DNA from: Bacillota bacterium
GTDB taxonomy: Bacteria > Bacillota > Clostridia > Christensenellales > SZUA-584
Direction: 5' to 3'
Assembly (NCBI GenBank): GCA_023460085.1
Contig: JAEWRI010000023.1
Location: 284,503 to 348,502, forward strand
DNA: 64,000 nucleotides
This document shows positions 1 to 8,203 of this stretch, in pieces. A model generated the notes under the pieces. That model had not been told where the DNA came from. It was given only the letters and a program-made list of their open reading frames with translations, and searched no databases. The position numbers and the translations under genes are program-made. Within the stretch, counting starts at the first letter, position 1; the number at the start of each line of letters is the position of its first letter.

Positions 1-758
1 ACCGTACCAAGGCCGGCTTCTTTCAGTTCATCCTCCAGCTCGGCCGGCACAAAGGCGTGATTCCAGATATGGTAGCAGCGCACCCTCTCCTCGGTAATCA
101 CCGTGTATTGCTCCAGATACGTGCGGCATTCGTCGTACCGGCAAAAGGAATACAAGCATGCGTGCGGCGACGGGCTCCAGAAACCGCCTTCGCTGTAACT
201 CCACGTCTTTCTCTCCCGCTCATCCTCGTATTGCTTTTCAGAACAAACATCCACAAAGAACATTCCGCCCGGTCTCAGCGCACGGCGTACACTGCGGAGA
301 AGCCGCCTGCGATCCTCGCCGCTCAGCACGCCATAATCGCAGTATATCATCACCGCCACATCAAACGCCCGGCTAAACTCCAGCTCCAGATAGTTCTGCA
401 GAATGTATTGGATATCGAGTCCTCCTGCCGCCGCGTGCTCCCTCGCGTACGCGATAGCGCGGGACGAAAAATCCATACCGGTTACGTCGAACCCCTTTTC
501 TTTGAACTGCTCCGCGTAGATGCCCGGTCCGCAGCCCAGATCCAGCAGACAGGGCCGTTTTACCGGATCCGCACATTGCGCAATCCAGTCTGCGGAACGG
601 CTGACGAACTCCGGCTTTCGCGTGGCCAAATCCAGTTCCGGATCGAGGTGCGCCTCCAGCATTCCCTTTGAGATATGCGCATCCGTCCAGAATTCCGGCT
701 CGCCGGGCGCATAGGGCTCCGGACGCTTCCGGATACACCCCAGCAGTTGTCCAAACAT
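1..758 (-). CDS. class I SAM-dependent methyltransferase (3' end cut by window edge)
   Basis: The reverse strand from the ATG at 758 reads open to the window edge, about 252 residues. The protein begins MFGQLLGCIRKRPEPY and carries the SAM-binding glycine motif LDLGCGPGIYAEQF near residue 70, followed by VTGMDFSSRAIAYAREH, the acidic-loop region of Rossmann methyltransferases. A later block, LRPGGMFFVDV, is the typical post-motif III strand. A strong ribosome site (AAAGGAGGG, 5-7 nt before the ATG) fixes the start. The substrate cannot be told from sequence; small-molecule methylation is likely. The gene is preceded by a long leader with its own promoter and a terminator-like hairpin, so expression may be attenuated. 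The C-terminus lies outside the window. Confidence 0.85.
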   Translation of the reverse strand, partial: MFGQLLGCIRKRPEPYAPGEPEFWTDAHISKGMLEAHLDPELDLATRKPEFVSRSADWIAQCADPVKRPCLLDLGCGPGIYAEQFKEKGFDVTGMDFSSRAIAYAREHAAAGGLDIQYILQNYLELEFSRAFDVAVMIYCDYGVLSGEDRRRLLRSVRRALRPGGMFFVDVCSEKQYEDERERKTWSYSEGGFWSPSPHACLYSFCRYDECRTYLEQYTVITEERVRCYHIWNHAFVPAELEDELKEAGLGT

Positions 759-981
759 CGGTATCCCTCCTTTAAAATCAAAAAGCCGTGGCATTCCCAC
801 AGCTTCAAATCCATTAAACCCGGATTGTGTGGAAACGCAAAACAAAACCCATATGCATGCACGGCCCGCCACGGACCGGTATCCATATATGCGGTTGTTG
901 TCCTCCGTCGTTTCCACAGCGCGCCGCACCGAACTCAGGCGGTGTCGACGTGTCGGATAAAACTCCCCCTTCGCGTTCCCT
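759..981 (-). promoter_or_regulatory. long structured 5' leader of the methyltransferase gene
   Basis: Between the predicted start of transcription near 981 and the methyltransferase ATG lies about 220 nt without a credible gene. It holds a 10-bp inverted repeat (TGTGGAAACG at 828-837, CGTTTCCACA at 909-918) enclosing smaller pairings, and then a terminator-like hairpin just before the ribosome site. This is the layout of an attenuator or riboswitch, but I do not recognise any known riboswitch consensus in it. Confidence 0.45.
780..803 (-). terminator. terminator-like hairpin immediately upstream of the methyltransferase SD (possible attenuator)
   Basis: On the reverse strand AGCTGTGG - GAATG - CCACGGCT forms an 8-bp stem with one G-U pair, followed by TTTTTGATTTT and then directly by the AAAGGAGGG ribosome site. 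An intrinsic terminator in this position would control entry into the gene rather than end an upstream one, because no gene lies between it and the promoter. Confidence 0.5.
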
Positions 982-987
982 GATGGC

Positions 988-1017
988 AGTATATTCCTAA
1001 TTTCAGCACGCTGTCAA
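988..1017 (-). promoter_or_regulatory. sigma-A type promoter for the methyltransferase leader
   Basis: On the reverse strand, TTGACA (1017-1012) and TATACT (993-988) are separated by 18 nt. It sits just downstream of the hypothetical gene ending at 1026 and points into the leader and methyltransferase. Confidence 0.65.
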
Positions 1018-1025
1018 CCCCGCCG

Positions 1026-2075
1026 CTATGGCTCGCGGATGTTGTCGATTCGCAGCGCGCCTCTTTCCTGCCGCGTCTCCACGGCAAATTCGCGCGCGGT
1101 AAAGCGGTGATCTCCCGCGGAGTATTTCAGCGCGAATCCGCTTGGTCCGCACAGCGGTGATATCGCTTGTGTCTGTTCCGTGAAATCCCCGAAAAATTCG
1201 CACAGATCCTCGAAGGAAAGCCCTTCGGCCAGCGACGAAGTAAGGCACCACATCGCAGCGTCGTGCGCACCAGATCGCACCGCCTGTACCAGCGCGTCAC
1301 ATACCTCGCGCGGCGTCGCGGGCTCTCGCTGTGCTCCCGCAAACCATCCGGCCTCGGTGCCGCCGCGACGGATTCCTTCTGTCCGATGCTCGTAACGCGC
1401 CCTCTCCTCGAAAAACGCGCCCTGCGTCACTACGGTCAGCGCACTGCGCTCCACCGCATGCGAAAGACAAATCTCGCACACGACCGTGCGGAAGACAGGC
1501 AGCAGTTCCGCCGCATATACGAATCCTTCTCCCTGCCGCGTTTTTCCCGCCGCCACCAGCAGCGGATGCTCATCCAGCCGCACAAAATTAATCTGTGCCT
1601 GCTCCACGCCAAATGGCAGCGGCGAAATAAACTTTAACCGGCCGCTGGGCGAATGTTCCACTGCAAAGCTCGAATACGCTTCATTATAGATGAAGGCGCT
1701 GAAGCGTTCCGCACCAAGGTAAAATTCGTACGGGCAGAGCATGGCCGGGGAATATTCCTGCGCTTCGCTGCGGTATACCGCCAGCGGGAACAGCGTCAAT
1801 TCCACAATGTTACCGGGCCATACGCACAGCTCTGCCAGCCCGTCGGCAGCATCCACCGATCCGGGAGCCGCAAGGCTTACACGCCGCGTATACGGCAGGT
1901 ACACGAAATCCGGGGCATTTTCCAGCGGGAGCATGCTGATAAAAAAGGACGCGCTGGCGCTGACAGGCTGCGTCACCGCACCCGCGCCGGTTTCACCCGC
2001 CGGTACCTGGTTGACGCTGATCAGCGCACGCACCTGCGAATTGATATACAACAGTTTTATCGCATTATCATCCAT
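1026..2075 (-). CDS. hypothetical protein, about 349 aa
   Basis: I do not recognise this family. The protein starts MDDNAIKLLYINSQVRALISVNQ and is mostly beta-prone and hydrophobic-alternating, without a signal peptide, transmembrane segment or nucleotide-binding motif. The middle (YSPAMLCPYEFYLGAERFSAFIYNEAY...) looks like a compact globular domain, and the C-terminal third (EVCDALVQAVRSGAHDAAMWCLTSSLAEGLSFEDLCEFFGDF) is helical and could bind a partner. I place the start at 2075 rather than 2141 because GAGGGAG lies about 7 nt before this ATG and the extra N-terminal residues look unstructured. It stands alone, transcribed away from the Myb-like gene at 2304. Confidence 0.65.
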   Translation of the reverse strand: MDDNAIKLLYINSQVRALISVNQVPAGETGAGAVTQPVSASASFFISMLPLENAPDFVYLPYTRRVSLAAPGSVDAADGLAELCVWPGNIVELTLFPLAVYRSEAQEYSPAMLCPYEFYLGAERFSAFIYNEAYSSFAVEHSPSGRLKFISPLPFGVEQAQINFVRLDEHPLLVAAGKTRQGEGFVYAAELLPVFRTVVCEICLSHAVERSALTVVTQGAFFEERARYEHRTEGIRRGGTEAGWFAGAQREPATPREVCDALVQAVRSGAHDAAMWCLTSSLAEGLSFEDLCEFFGDFTEQTQAISPLCGPSGFALKYSAGDHRFTAREFAVETRQERGALRIDNIREP

Positions 2076-2303
2076 CTGGCCGCTCCCTCGTCCTATGTAT
2101 ATTCGAAGGTACATCGGCTGATACGCAATTCTATCCACCACAAAAACCGCATACCTATATACGGAAAGGGTGAATGACTATACTTGCACAAAAGCAGACG
2201 AAAAAGCGTTTGCTTTTTTGAATTTTGTTGGATAAAAACGGAATAAACCGGATGGTATCAGAGAATAATATACACCAAAATTCAATGATAAGGGGTAGGA
2301 AAC

Positions 2304-3164
2304 ATGGATACAAACAATGGGCTGTCAGACTTCGAGATCTCGCTTCGCACGGGCTGGAAGGACGACGAGAAGCTGATGCTTTGGGACGAAGTGAAAAAGG
2401 CGCAGAAACTGGGCGCGCCTTTGAAGCGCGTGTTCGAAACGGTGGCACGCCAGACGGGCCGCAAACCCAACAGCGTACGGAACTATTATTATATGAAGGT
2501 TAAGGAGACAGGGGAAATCGAGAAGAAGCCCTCCACCTTCATACAGTTTTCACGAGACGAAATCTACTCGCTGCTGCGCACACTGCTGGCGGCCGGCGCG
2601 CGCGGTGAATCCATTCGCGGCGCAAGCCTGAAGCTCGCGGGCGGAGACAAGACCATGATGCTGCGCTATCAGAACAAGTACCGAAGCCTCATCAAGAGCG
2701 CACGGCCCCTCGTTGATATGGTCATGGCGGATATGGATCAGGACGGCGAGAAGTATCTGAGCCCGTACGAAGCCCCCAAGGCGGCGGTTACAAGAGACAA
2801 CCGCTACATACCCGAAAACGTGGCGCGCGCACTCTCGAGCGCGGACGTAGACGTGAAGGCGTTCTTCAAGGGACTGTCCAAACTGGCCTCCATGGCGGCA
2901 ACCTCCGTGCAGGCCGAAGACGAGCTGCAGACGCTGGAAATGCAGAACGAAAACATCCGCAAGGAAAACACGGTGCTCTCCGCCAGTGTGCGGGATCTCA
3001 ACGCAAAGCTGAAGAAAGAGATGGAGCGCGGCGTCAAGGCGGCGACGCTGTATCAGCAGCTGATGAAGATGGGCGCTTCGCCCGAGCTTAAGGAAATTGA
3101 AAGCCTGGCGGGCCTAGGTGAGATACTGGGCGTAGGCGGGCATTCCAGCGCGGACGCACTGTAA
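2304..3164 (+). CDS. RsfA/Myb-like DNA-binding regulator with C-terminal coiled coil
   Basis: A 286-aa protein. Residues about 17-67 (WKDDEKLMLWDEVKKAQ...VARQTGRKPNSVRNYYYMKVK) resemble the Myb/SANT-like domain of the RsfA family of Bacillus prespore transcription factors: spaced tryptophan/tyrosine positions and a basic third helix. A middle region follows, and residues about 205-245 (DELQTLEMQNENIRKENTVLSASVRDLNAKLKKEMER) form a clear coiled coil, so it probably dimerises. GGGGTAGGA lies upstream of the ATG. It sits directly before spo0A on the same strand, where many Clostridia have spoIVB, suggesting but not proving a developmental role. A GC-rich hairpin follows the stop. Confidence 0.75.
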   Translation: MDTNNGLSDFEISLRTGWKDDEKLMLWDEVKKAQKLGAPLKRVFETVARQTGRKPNSVRNYYYMKVKETGEIEKKPSTFIQFSRDEIYSLLRTLLAAGARGESIRGASLKLAGGDKTMMLRYQNKYRSLIKSARPLVDMVMADMDQDGEKYLSPYEAPKAAVTRDNRYIPENVARALSSADVDVKAFFKGLSKLASMAATSVQAEDELQTLEMQNENIRKENTVLSASVRDLNAKLKKEMERGVKAATLYQQLMKMGASPELKEIESLAGLGEILGVGGHSSADAL

Positions 3165-3201
3165 CACCCGTATCAAGAACCGCAAACGCATTGAAACAGC
3201 C

Positions 3202-3236
3202 GCGGCCCGGGTAACCCGGGCCGCAGTTGTTTCCCC
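3202..3236 (+). terminator. hairpin after the Myb-like gene
   Basis: GCGGCCCGGG - TAA - CCCGGGCCGC is a perfect 10-bp stem with a 3-nt loop, followed by AGTTGTTTCCCC. The stem is very strong but the T-run is poor, so termination is likely but not certain. Confidence 0.7.
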
Positions 3237-3275
3237 TATCCGGTTCGAGCGAAAACTGCCGCATGCAACAGATAC

Positions 3276-3282
3276 TGTCGAA
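3276..3282 (+). promoter_or_regulatory. Spo0A box upstream of the spo0A promoter
   Basis: TGTCGAA matches the Spo0A recognition heptamer (TGNCGAA). It lies about 75 nt before the predicted -35 of spo0A. A second copy in the opposite orientation lies downstream of the -10, consistent with autoregulation by phosphorylated Spo0A. Confidence 0.6.
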
Positions 3283-3355
3283 ATATAAGAGAATTTCGCA
3301 TTTCCTGAGAAATGATATTTTTTTAACATTGCACACCTTCACCGCGCTTATCCCA

Positions 3356-3384
3356 TTGTCAAAATTCACGGGACATGCTAATAT
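3356..3384 (+). promoter_or_regulatory. predicted spo0A promoter
   Basis: TTGTCA (3356-3361) and TAATAT (3379-3384) are spaced by 17 nt, with an overlapping alternative TATAAT at 3382-3387. The leader to the spo0A ATG is about 95 nt. I found no convincing sigma-H elements here. Confidence 0.6.
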
Positions 3385-3413
3385 AATAACAAATATTAGT
3401 TTTGTTGGTATGT

Positions 3414-3420
3414 TTCGACA
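3414..3420 (-). promoter_or_regulatory. second Spo0A box, inverted, downstream of the promoter
   Basis: TTCGACA on the plus strand is the reverse complement of TGTCGAA. It lies about 30 nt after the predicted -10, within the transcribed leader, where bound Spo0A~P could block elongation or initiation. Confidence 0.6.
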
Positions 3421-3486
3421 CACATCGTCATTTTTCGCAGGGGTCTGGGCAGGATTTTAAGTAACAAACGAAAGGAGCCTGGAAAA

Positions 3487-4257
3487 ATGGACAAAAAAAT
3501 TCGGTTACTCATCATCGAAGACAATTTGCAGCTAAATGAAATGATGACAAAATTCTTCAGCACGAAGAATGACGTAGAGGTAGTGGGATCCTGCAGCAAC
3601 CCGCTCGAGGCAGCGGCCATGATCAAAGAGGTAAATCCGGACGCGCTGATCGTGGATATGATCATGCCGGAAGCAGACGGACTGTCGCTTTTGGAGCGGC
3701 TCAACACTTCGGAGTTTGAGACAATGCCCGCCACCATCGTCGTTTCCGCTGTCGGCAACGAAAAAATGGTAAAGCTGGCTTGCGATCTCGGCGCGAAGTA
3801 TTACATGATAAAGCCGTTCAACAAAGACATACTCTACAAGCGGCTTCAGGACATGTTCGGACAGCGCGTTATCCAGACGCGCAAATCGCCCGCGCCCGTA
3901 CGCAGCCGCACGCTGGACGAAAAAATTACGGCGGTGTTTCTGTCCATCGGAATCCCCGCGCACATCAAGGGGTATCACTTCCTGCGCGAGGCAATTAAAA
4001 TGGTCGTCAAGAACCCCGATCTCATCAATTCTATTACCAAGAAACTGTATCCCGGTATCGCAGAACCGTTTGAAACCAGCGCGAGCAAGGTGGAACGCGC
4101 CATCCGTCACGCCATCGAAGTCGCCTGGTCCCGCGGAAAGATAGAGAATATCAACGCGTTTCTCGGCTACAACATCTATACCAACAACGACAAACCGACC
4201 AACGGCGAGTTTATCGCGCTGATGGCGGACAAGCTGATTATGGACAGAAGCGCATAA
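3487..4257 (+). CDS. spo0A: sporulation master response regulator Spo0A
   Basis: This 256-aa protein is the transcription factor that commits cells to sporulation. The receiver domain (about 4-122) has the acidic pair E11-D12, the phospho-acceptor D57 (PDALIVDMIMPEADG) and K109 (MIKPFN). The C-terminal effector domain contains the family signature helix SASKVERAIRHAIEVAWSRG and the ending NGEFIALMADKL. Length equals the family norm. A good ribosome site (GAAAGGAGCC) precedes the ATG. It appears monocistronic, with two 0A boxes around its promoter. Its presence argues for a spore-forming lineage, although Spo0A alone does not prove that this organism sporulates. Confidence 0.97.
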   Translation: MDKKIRLLIIEDNLQLNEMMTKFFSTKNDVEVVGSCSNPLEAAAMIKEVNPDALIVDMIMPEADGLSLLERLNTSEFETMPATIVVSAVGNEKMVKLACDLGAKYYMIKPFNKDILYKRLQDMFGQRVIQTRKSPAPVRSRTLDEKITAVFLSIGIPAHIKGYHFLREAIKMVVKNPDLINSITKKLYPGIAEPFETSASKVERAIRHAIEVAWSRGKIENINAFLGYNIYTNNDKPTNGEFIALMADKLIMDRSA

Positions 4258-4311
4258 CCGTATCGGAACAGGGATGTACCGGAAGCACGGCAGGCGTATC
4301 CGGAGTGCAGC

Positions 4312-4335
4312 GGGATACAGGAAAGCCTGTATCCC
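4312..4335 (+). terminator. hairpin downstream of spo0A
   Basis: GGGATACAGG - AAAG - CCTGTATCCC is a perfect 10-bp stem with a tetraloop, but ATCGG follows rather than a T-run. It is the best candidate for the end of the spo0A transcript. Confidence 0.5.
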
Positions 4336-4415
4336 ATCGGCTCGACGGCCGCCCGCAGGAAATTCCGGCACATCCTTTTTGTTTTCCGCGCAATGGCTTG
4401 CATTGCACGGATCAT

Positions 4416-4444
4416 TTGACTATTGCCTCTATTATGGATAGAAT
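4416..4444 (+). promoter_or_regulatory. promoter of the MazG-like/gdpP/rplI/dnaB operon
   Basis: TTGACT (4416-4421), 17-nt spacer, TAGAAT (4439-4444). It is the only good promoter before five tightly packed genes that run to 9559. Confidence 0.65.
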
Positions 4445-4494
4445 AGAGACACTTGGGGGGATTGGGTGCATATTTGAACCATGAGGTGAAAACC

Positions 4495-4839
4495 ATGCAA
4501 CAATCACTCAGCGTTGCCTCCAACGCAAAGATGATCGAGGTCTTAAAGTCGGAACTCATCGCAGAGGCTGCGGACGTATTGAGGGCTGGGCTGACGCCCG
4601 GCGGACGGGAAGACTTGCTGGACGCGATCGCAGGCACGGTGCTGCTGGCATACATGCTTGCACGGCGGTGCGGCATCACATTTGCAGAGGTGGACGCGGA
4701 CATCGGGGATAAGATTATTGGCGGAATCAGAGAAGGTCATGCGCTGGAAAAGGACTACGGGGATCTTTCCTCGTTGAAGAAGCATTTTGAAAGCGGGAAT
4801 ATACGGGGTTTTGGACAGGATAAGCGAAAAAAATACTAG
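4495..4839 (+). CDS. MazG-like family protein
   Basis: A 114-aa all-helical protein. The stretch LKSELIAEAADVLRAGLTPGGREDLLDAIAGTVLLAYMLARRCGITFAEVDADIGDKI resembles the MazG-like family of Clostridia (distant relatives of all-alpha NTP pyrophosphatases), including the E-rich helices and the D..DK pattern that in true MazG bind metal and nucleotide. The start at 4495 is preferred over an in-frame TTG at 4453 because GAGGTG lies 7 nt before this ATG. It opens the operon and overlaps the following DUF2232 gene. Hydrolase activity is inferred from the family only. Confidence 0.7.
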   Translation: MQQSLSVASNAKMIEVLKSELIAEAADVLRAGLTPGGREDLLDAIAGTVLLAYMLARRCGITFAEVDADIGDKIIGGIREGHALEKDYGDLSSLKKHFESGNIRGFGQDKRKKY

Positions 4840-5812
4840 CGGGCTGCCCATCTGGCTGCTGGGAGCGGCCGCTCTGGCCGCGCTTTCCGCGCGGGCTTTG
4901 CCGCTGGCTTTGTTTCTGCCTTTTGTGCTTGGCTATATGGGAGCGCGCTTTGGCTTCTGGGGCGGTGCCGCGGGCGCTGCCGCTCTGGCTGCCGCATCGA
5001 TATTCAGCACCACCGCGGCGCTCCTTTTCGCAGCCGCTTTTTTGCCGGTATCCTTTGCCGCCGCCGTTGCCGTACGGCGCAGATGGCGATTCCGGGACAG
5101 TGTCGTTATCACCTCCGGGGCGGCGCTGGCAGGGGCGGCGCTGGCCATAGCACTGCTGGGGCTGCTGCGCGGCGTAACGCCCGCCGAATATGCGGTTCAG
5201 CGTACAAGCGCGCTGTTTTCAGCGCTGGGCGATAAAGAAATTAACCTCGTTTATCAGTTTTTACGCACGCCTGACATCTGGGTTGGCGCGATTACGCAGG
5301 AGGCCGTTGCGGCAATGCCGCGCGCTCAGGCCATCGGCGATATGACGGAAATTCTGCACGACTGGATAGGCACCTCTCTGGTCTCCATGATGCTGTGCTA
5401 CGCGCTGCTCTGGGGACTGCTGTGCTATCTGATGCCGCGGCGTGGTGCGGAACGGAACGGCGTCATGGTACAAAAAATACCGGACTTCAGCGATTACGCG
5501 CTGCCGGGCCGTTTCTGGCTTGCCTTTCTGGTTTCATACCTTGCGGCAGCGGCAGCCGACGCGTACCATCTGCTTCCGTCCGGACTGCTTCAGCCTTCGG
5601 TCAGCAGTGCGTACAGCATCGCATTTTTCGTACAGGCGCTGAGCTTTGCCGACTACTTTTATAAAGTACGCGGCATGAGCAAGGCACGGCGTGTGGCAAT
5701 GCACACGATGACCGTATTGATATTCGGCAACTTCCTCATGTGGCTGGGCGTATTCGAGAACATCGTGCATCTTCGCAGCCGTACTTTGGAGAAGGGGGAT
5801 GAAGAGCTATGA
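4787..5812 (+). CDS. DUF2232 (YybS-like) polytopic membrane protein
   Basis: A protein of about 341 residues with 7-9 hydrophobic helices (for example LLGAAALAALSARALPLALFLPFVLGYMGARFGF near the N-terminus and FWLAFLVSYLAAAAADAYHLL later). Position, topology and length match the DUF2232/YybS family that usually lies next to gdpP and rplI in Firmicutes; its function is unknown. No ATG is available near the N-terminus. The start is a TTG, either at 4787 (overlapping the MazG-like gene by 53 nt) or 4811, and remains uncertain. The stop overlaps the gdpP start as ATGA, implying translational coupling. Confidence 0.75.
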   Translation: MKAGIYGVLDRISEKNTSGLPIWLLGAAALAALSARALPLALFLPFVLGYMGARFGFWGGAAGAAALAAASIFSTTAALLFAAAFLPVSFAAAVAVRRRWRFRDSVVITSGAALAGAALAIALLGLLRGVTPAEYAVQRTSALFSALGDKEINLVYQFLRTPDIWVGAITQEAVAAMPRAQAIGDMTEILHDWIGTSLVSMMLCYALLWGLLCYLMPRRGAERNGVMVQKIPDFSDYALPGRFWLAFLVSYLAAAAADAYHLLPSGLLQPSVSSAYSIAFFVQALSFADYFYKVRGMSKARRVAMHTMTVLIFGNFLMWLGVFENIVHLRSRTLEKGDEEL

Positions 5813-7746
5813 GCCGCAAAATCCGCATATTCACCACGGATTTTATCTATTTCTGCTGCGCGCTTGTGCTCGCTGTCGTCTCCGCTTTCTGGTTCGATGT
5901 CACCGCAGGCATCATCGTGGCGCTGGCAGGTGCCGGGCTCACCGCGTTATACGTTTATTTTGGCATCATACAGCGAATCAAATGGCAGCAGCTCGTCACA
6001 AAAACGCTGGCCGACGAGGAAGCCATGCCCGCTTATCTCAACACCATGGCGATTCCCATTGCGCTGACCACGCCCACGGGCGCCGTCAAGTGGTGCAACC
6101 TCGCATTCCGCAGCCTCACGGGCTTTGGCGCGATGCGAAATATTGCGCACATGATACCGGGCATCAACGTGCCTGACAAGGACAAGAAGATACTGATCCG
6201 CGGCAGGGCTTACCGCAAGGAGCTCTTCAATGTGCCGTACCGCGGGGTAGACATGCTGCTCTATCGGCTTATTGACGTGGAGCGCACCATTGAGGCGAAG
6301 CGGCTGTACCAGAGCTTTCTGCCCGTGGTATGCAGCATACAGGTGGACAACTACGAGGAGCTTGCCGCCGATATGACGCAGACCGAACTTTCCGAAGTCA
6401 TCGCGACGGCGGAAAGGCGCATTGCTGCAATGGCCAAGAGCGTATCGGCGATGTTTGTGCGCACCGACAGAGGCCGTTATACCTGCGTATTCGAGCGGCG
6501 CTTCCTGTCCACGCTGCGCGCCAGCAAATTCCGAATACTCGACGAGGTGCGTCAGATTAAAGCCTCTCTGACCCCCACGCTTTCCGTGGCGGTGGGCGTG
6601 GGCGAAACGCCGGAGCAATCCTCCGAATACGCGGGCAAAGCGCTGGAATTGGCGCTGGGCCGCGGCGGAGATCAGGCCGTTATCAAGCAGGGAGACCAAT
6701 ACGTATTCTTTGGCGGCGCGGCAAAAACGGTATACCGCCGCAGCAAGGTGAAATCCCGCATGACGAGCCACGCGCTGCGCAACCTGATGGAGCAGTGCAC
6801 CGATGTGTTCATCATGGGCCACGAAGTGCCGGATCTGGACTGCATGGGCGCTGCGCTGGGGCTGTGTGCCTGCGCGCGGCACATCGGCAAAAAGGTGTAC
6901 GTCGTTGTGGATCACCCCAATCCCTCGATACAGCAGCTTTTATCGCGTGTCGCCGCGGTGGAAGTGTATAACGGCACGGTCATTTCCGGTGCAGAAGCCA
7001 GTATGCGCATCAGCTCCTCCAGCATGCTTATCGTCGTGGACACGCAGCTCGCGGGCTTTACCGTAGCTCCGGGCCTCATCGAGCTTTCCGATACGGTGGT
7101 TGTGATAGACCATCATCTGCGCGGCACGACGACCATCGAAAACACCGCACTCTACTATCACGAGCCTTACGCCTCTTCGGCGTGTGAGCTGGTGACAGAG
7201 ATACTGCAATACTTCGGCGAAGACATAAAGCCGCTGCCGATAGACCTCGACGCACTCCTGTGCGGCATCACCATCGACACGAAGGGCTTCTCGTTCAACA
7301 CCGGCGTGCGCACGTTTGAGGCGGCTTCCTACCTGCGGCGGCTGGGCGCGGATTCCACCGGCATACGCCAGCTGGTGCAGGATGACCTCAAGACGTACTC
7401 CGCCAAGTCGGATGTTGTTCGCAGCGCCGAAATCATTGAAGGCGGCGTAGCGCTGGCGATGTGCCCGGAGGGTACGGACAGCGCGCCGCTCATCGCGGCG
7501 CAGGCCGCAGACGCACTGCTCACCATACGGGGCATATCGGCATCGTTCGTCGTCTGCCGGGACGGAGACAGCGTAATCATCAGCGGACGATCGCTCGGCG
7601 AAGTCAACGTCCAGCTGCTGCTGGAGTCTCTGGGCGGCGGGGGCCACGCGACCATCGCGGCGGTGAAGCTGAAGGATACCGATTTGAAGTCGGCATATGC
7701 GCTGCTCAAAAAGACCATTAAAAAAGAGATAAGAGAGGACGACTGA
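5809..7746 (+). CDS. gdpP: cyclic-di-AMP phosphodiesterase GdpP (DHH family)
   Basis: This 645-aa membrane-anchored enzyme degrades the second messenger c-di-AMP. Two N-terminal helices (about 12-30 and 33-52) precede a PAS-like region (about 70-155), a degenerate GGDEF region (about 170-300), and the DHH/DHHA1 catalytic domains. Metal-binding motifs are visible: MGHEVPDLDCMGAA (H338, D342, D344), DTQ at 411, DHH at 434-436, and D490-T-K. The DHHA1 motif GGGGH is at 609-613. All key residues are present, so it should be active. It overlaps the DUF2232 stop by 4 nt and is followed at once by rplI, the conserved Firmicute arrangement. Confidence 0.95.
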   Translation: MSRKIRIFTTDFIYFCCALVLAVVSAFWFDVTAGIIVALAGAGLTALYVYFGIIQRIKWQQLVTKTLADEEAMPAYLNTMAIPIALTTPTGAVKWCNLAFRSLTGFGAMRNIAHMIPGINVPDKDKKILIRGRAYRKELFNVPYRGVDMLLYRLIDVERTIEAKRLYQSFLPVVCSIQVDNYEELAADMTQTELSEVIATAERRIAAMAKSVSAMFVRTDRGRYTCVFERRFLSTLRASKFRILDEVRQIKASLTPTLSVAVGVGETPEQSSEYAGKALELALGRGGDQAVIKQGDQYVFFGGAAKTVYRRSKVKSRMTSHALRNLMEQCTDVFIMGHEVPDLDCMGAALGLCACARHIGKKVYVVVDHPNPSIQQLLSRVAAVEVYNGTVISGAEASMRISSSSMLIVVDTQLAGFTVAPGLIELSDTVVVIDHHLRGTTTIENTALYYHEPYASSACELVTEILQYFGEDIKPLPIDLDALLCGITIDTKGFSFNTGVRTFEAASYLRRLGADSTGIRQLVQDDLKTYSAKSDVVRSAEIIEGGVALAMCPEGTDSAPLIAAQAADALLTIRGISASFVVCRDGDSVIISGRSLGEVNVQLLLESLGGGGHATIAAVKLKDTDLKSAYALLKKTIKKEIREDD

Positions 7747-7747
7747 A

Positions 7748-8200
7748 ATGAAAGTAATATTGACGGCAGACGTAAAGGGAAGGGGATTCGCAGGCGACAT
7801 CATCAACGTCAGCGACGGATACGCGCGCAATTATCTGTTTACGCAGAAGCTCGCCAAGGAAGCCACCACAGAGAATCTTGAGATAGCGAAGCAGCAGCAA
7901 AAAGCGCTGGAGAAGCGGCGCCTGCTGGAACGGCTCTCCGCGGAAGAAGCCGCCAAGAAGCTTTCCGGGCTGCGCGTGGTCATCAAGGCCAAGTCGGGCG
8001 GAAGCGGGCGTCTGTTCGGCTCCGTAACGTCGAAGGAAATTTCCGAGGCCATACTCGTCCAGCACGGCATTGAAATCGACAAAAAGAAGATCGTGATGGA
8101 AGAAAACATCAAGGAAACCGGCGAATTCAAGCTGCATGTCAAGCTGCACGCGGGCATCTCCGCAGAAATCATCGCCGTCGTTGAAACCTCGGAGGAGTAA
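7748..8200 (+). CDS. rplI: 50S ribosomal protein L9
   Basis: A 150-aa protein with the L9 N-terminal signature MKVILTADVKGRGFAGDIINVSDGYARNYLF, which binds 23S rRNA, a long connecting helix (about 42-75, ATTENLEIAKQQQKALEKRRLLERLSAEEAAKKL) and the C-terminal domain KSGGSGRLFGSVTSKEISEAI. Length is normal. It starts 2 nt after the gdpP stop region, and the dnaB ribosome site overlaps its last codons, so gdpP, rplI and dnaB are expected on one transcript. Confidence 0.97.
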   Translation: MKVILTADVKGRGFAGDIINVSDGYARNYLFTQKLAKEATTENLEIAKQQQKALEKRRLLERLSAEEAAKKLSGLRVVIKAKSGGSGRLFGSVTSKEISEAILVQHGIEIDKKKIVMEENIKETGEFKLHVKLHAGISAEIIAVVETSEE

Positions 8201-8203
8201 GCC

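Noticed and set aside
759..985. Known riboswitch classes (SAM, ZTP/pfl, purine, guanidine, c-di-GMP, cobalamin) for the methyltransferase leader
   Set aside because: I compared the leader by eye with the core motifs and found only a short CCGCCTG resemblance to the ZTP motif, not its other conserved parts.
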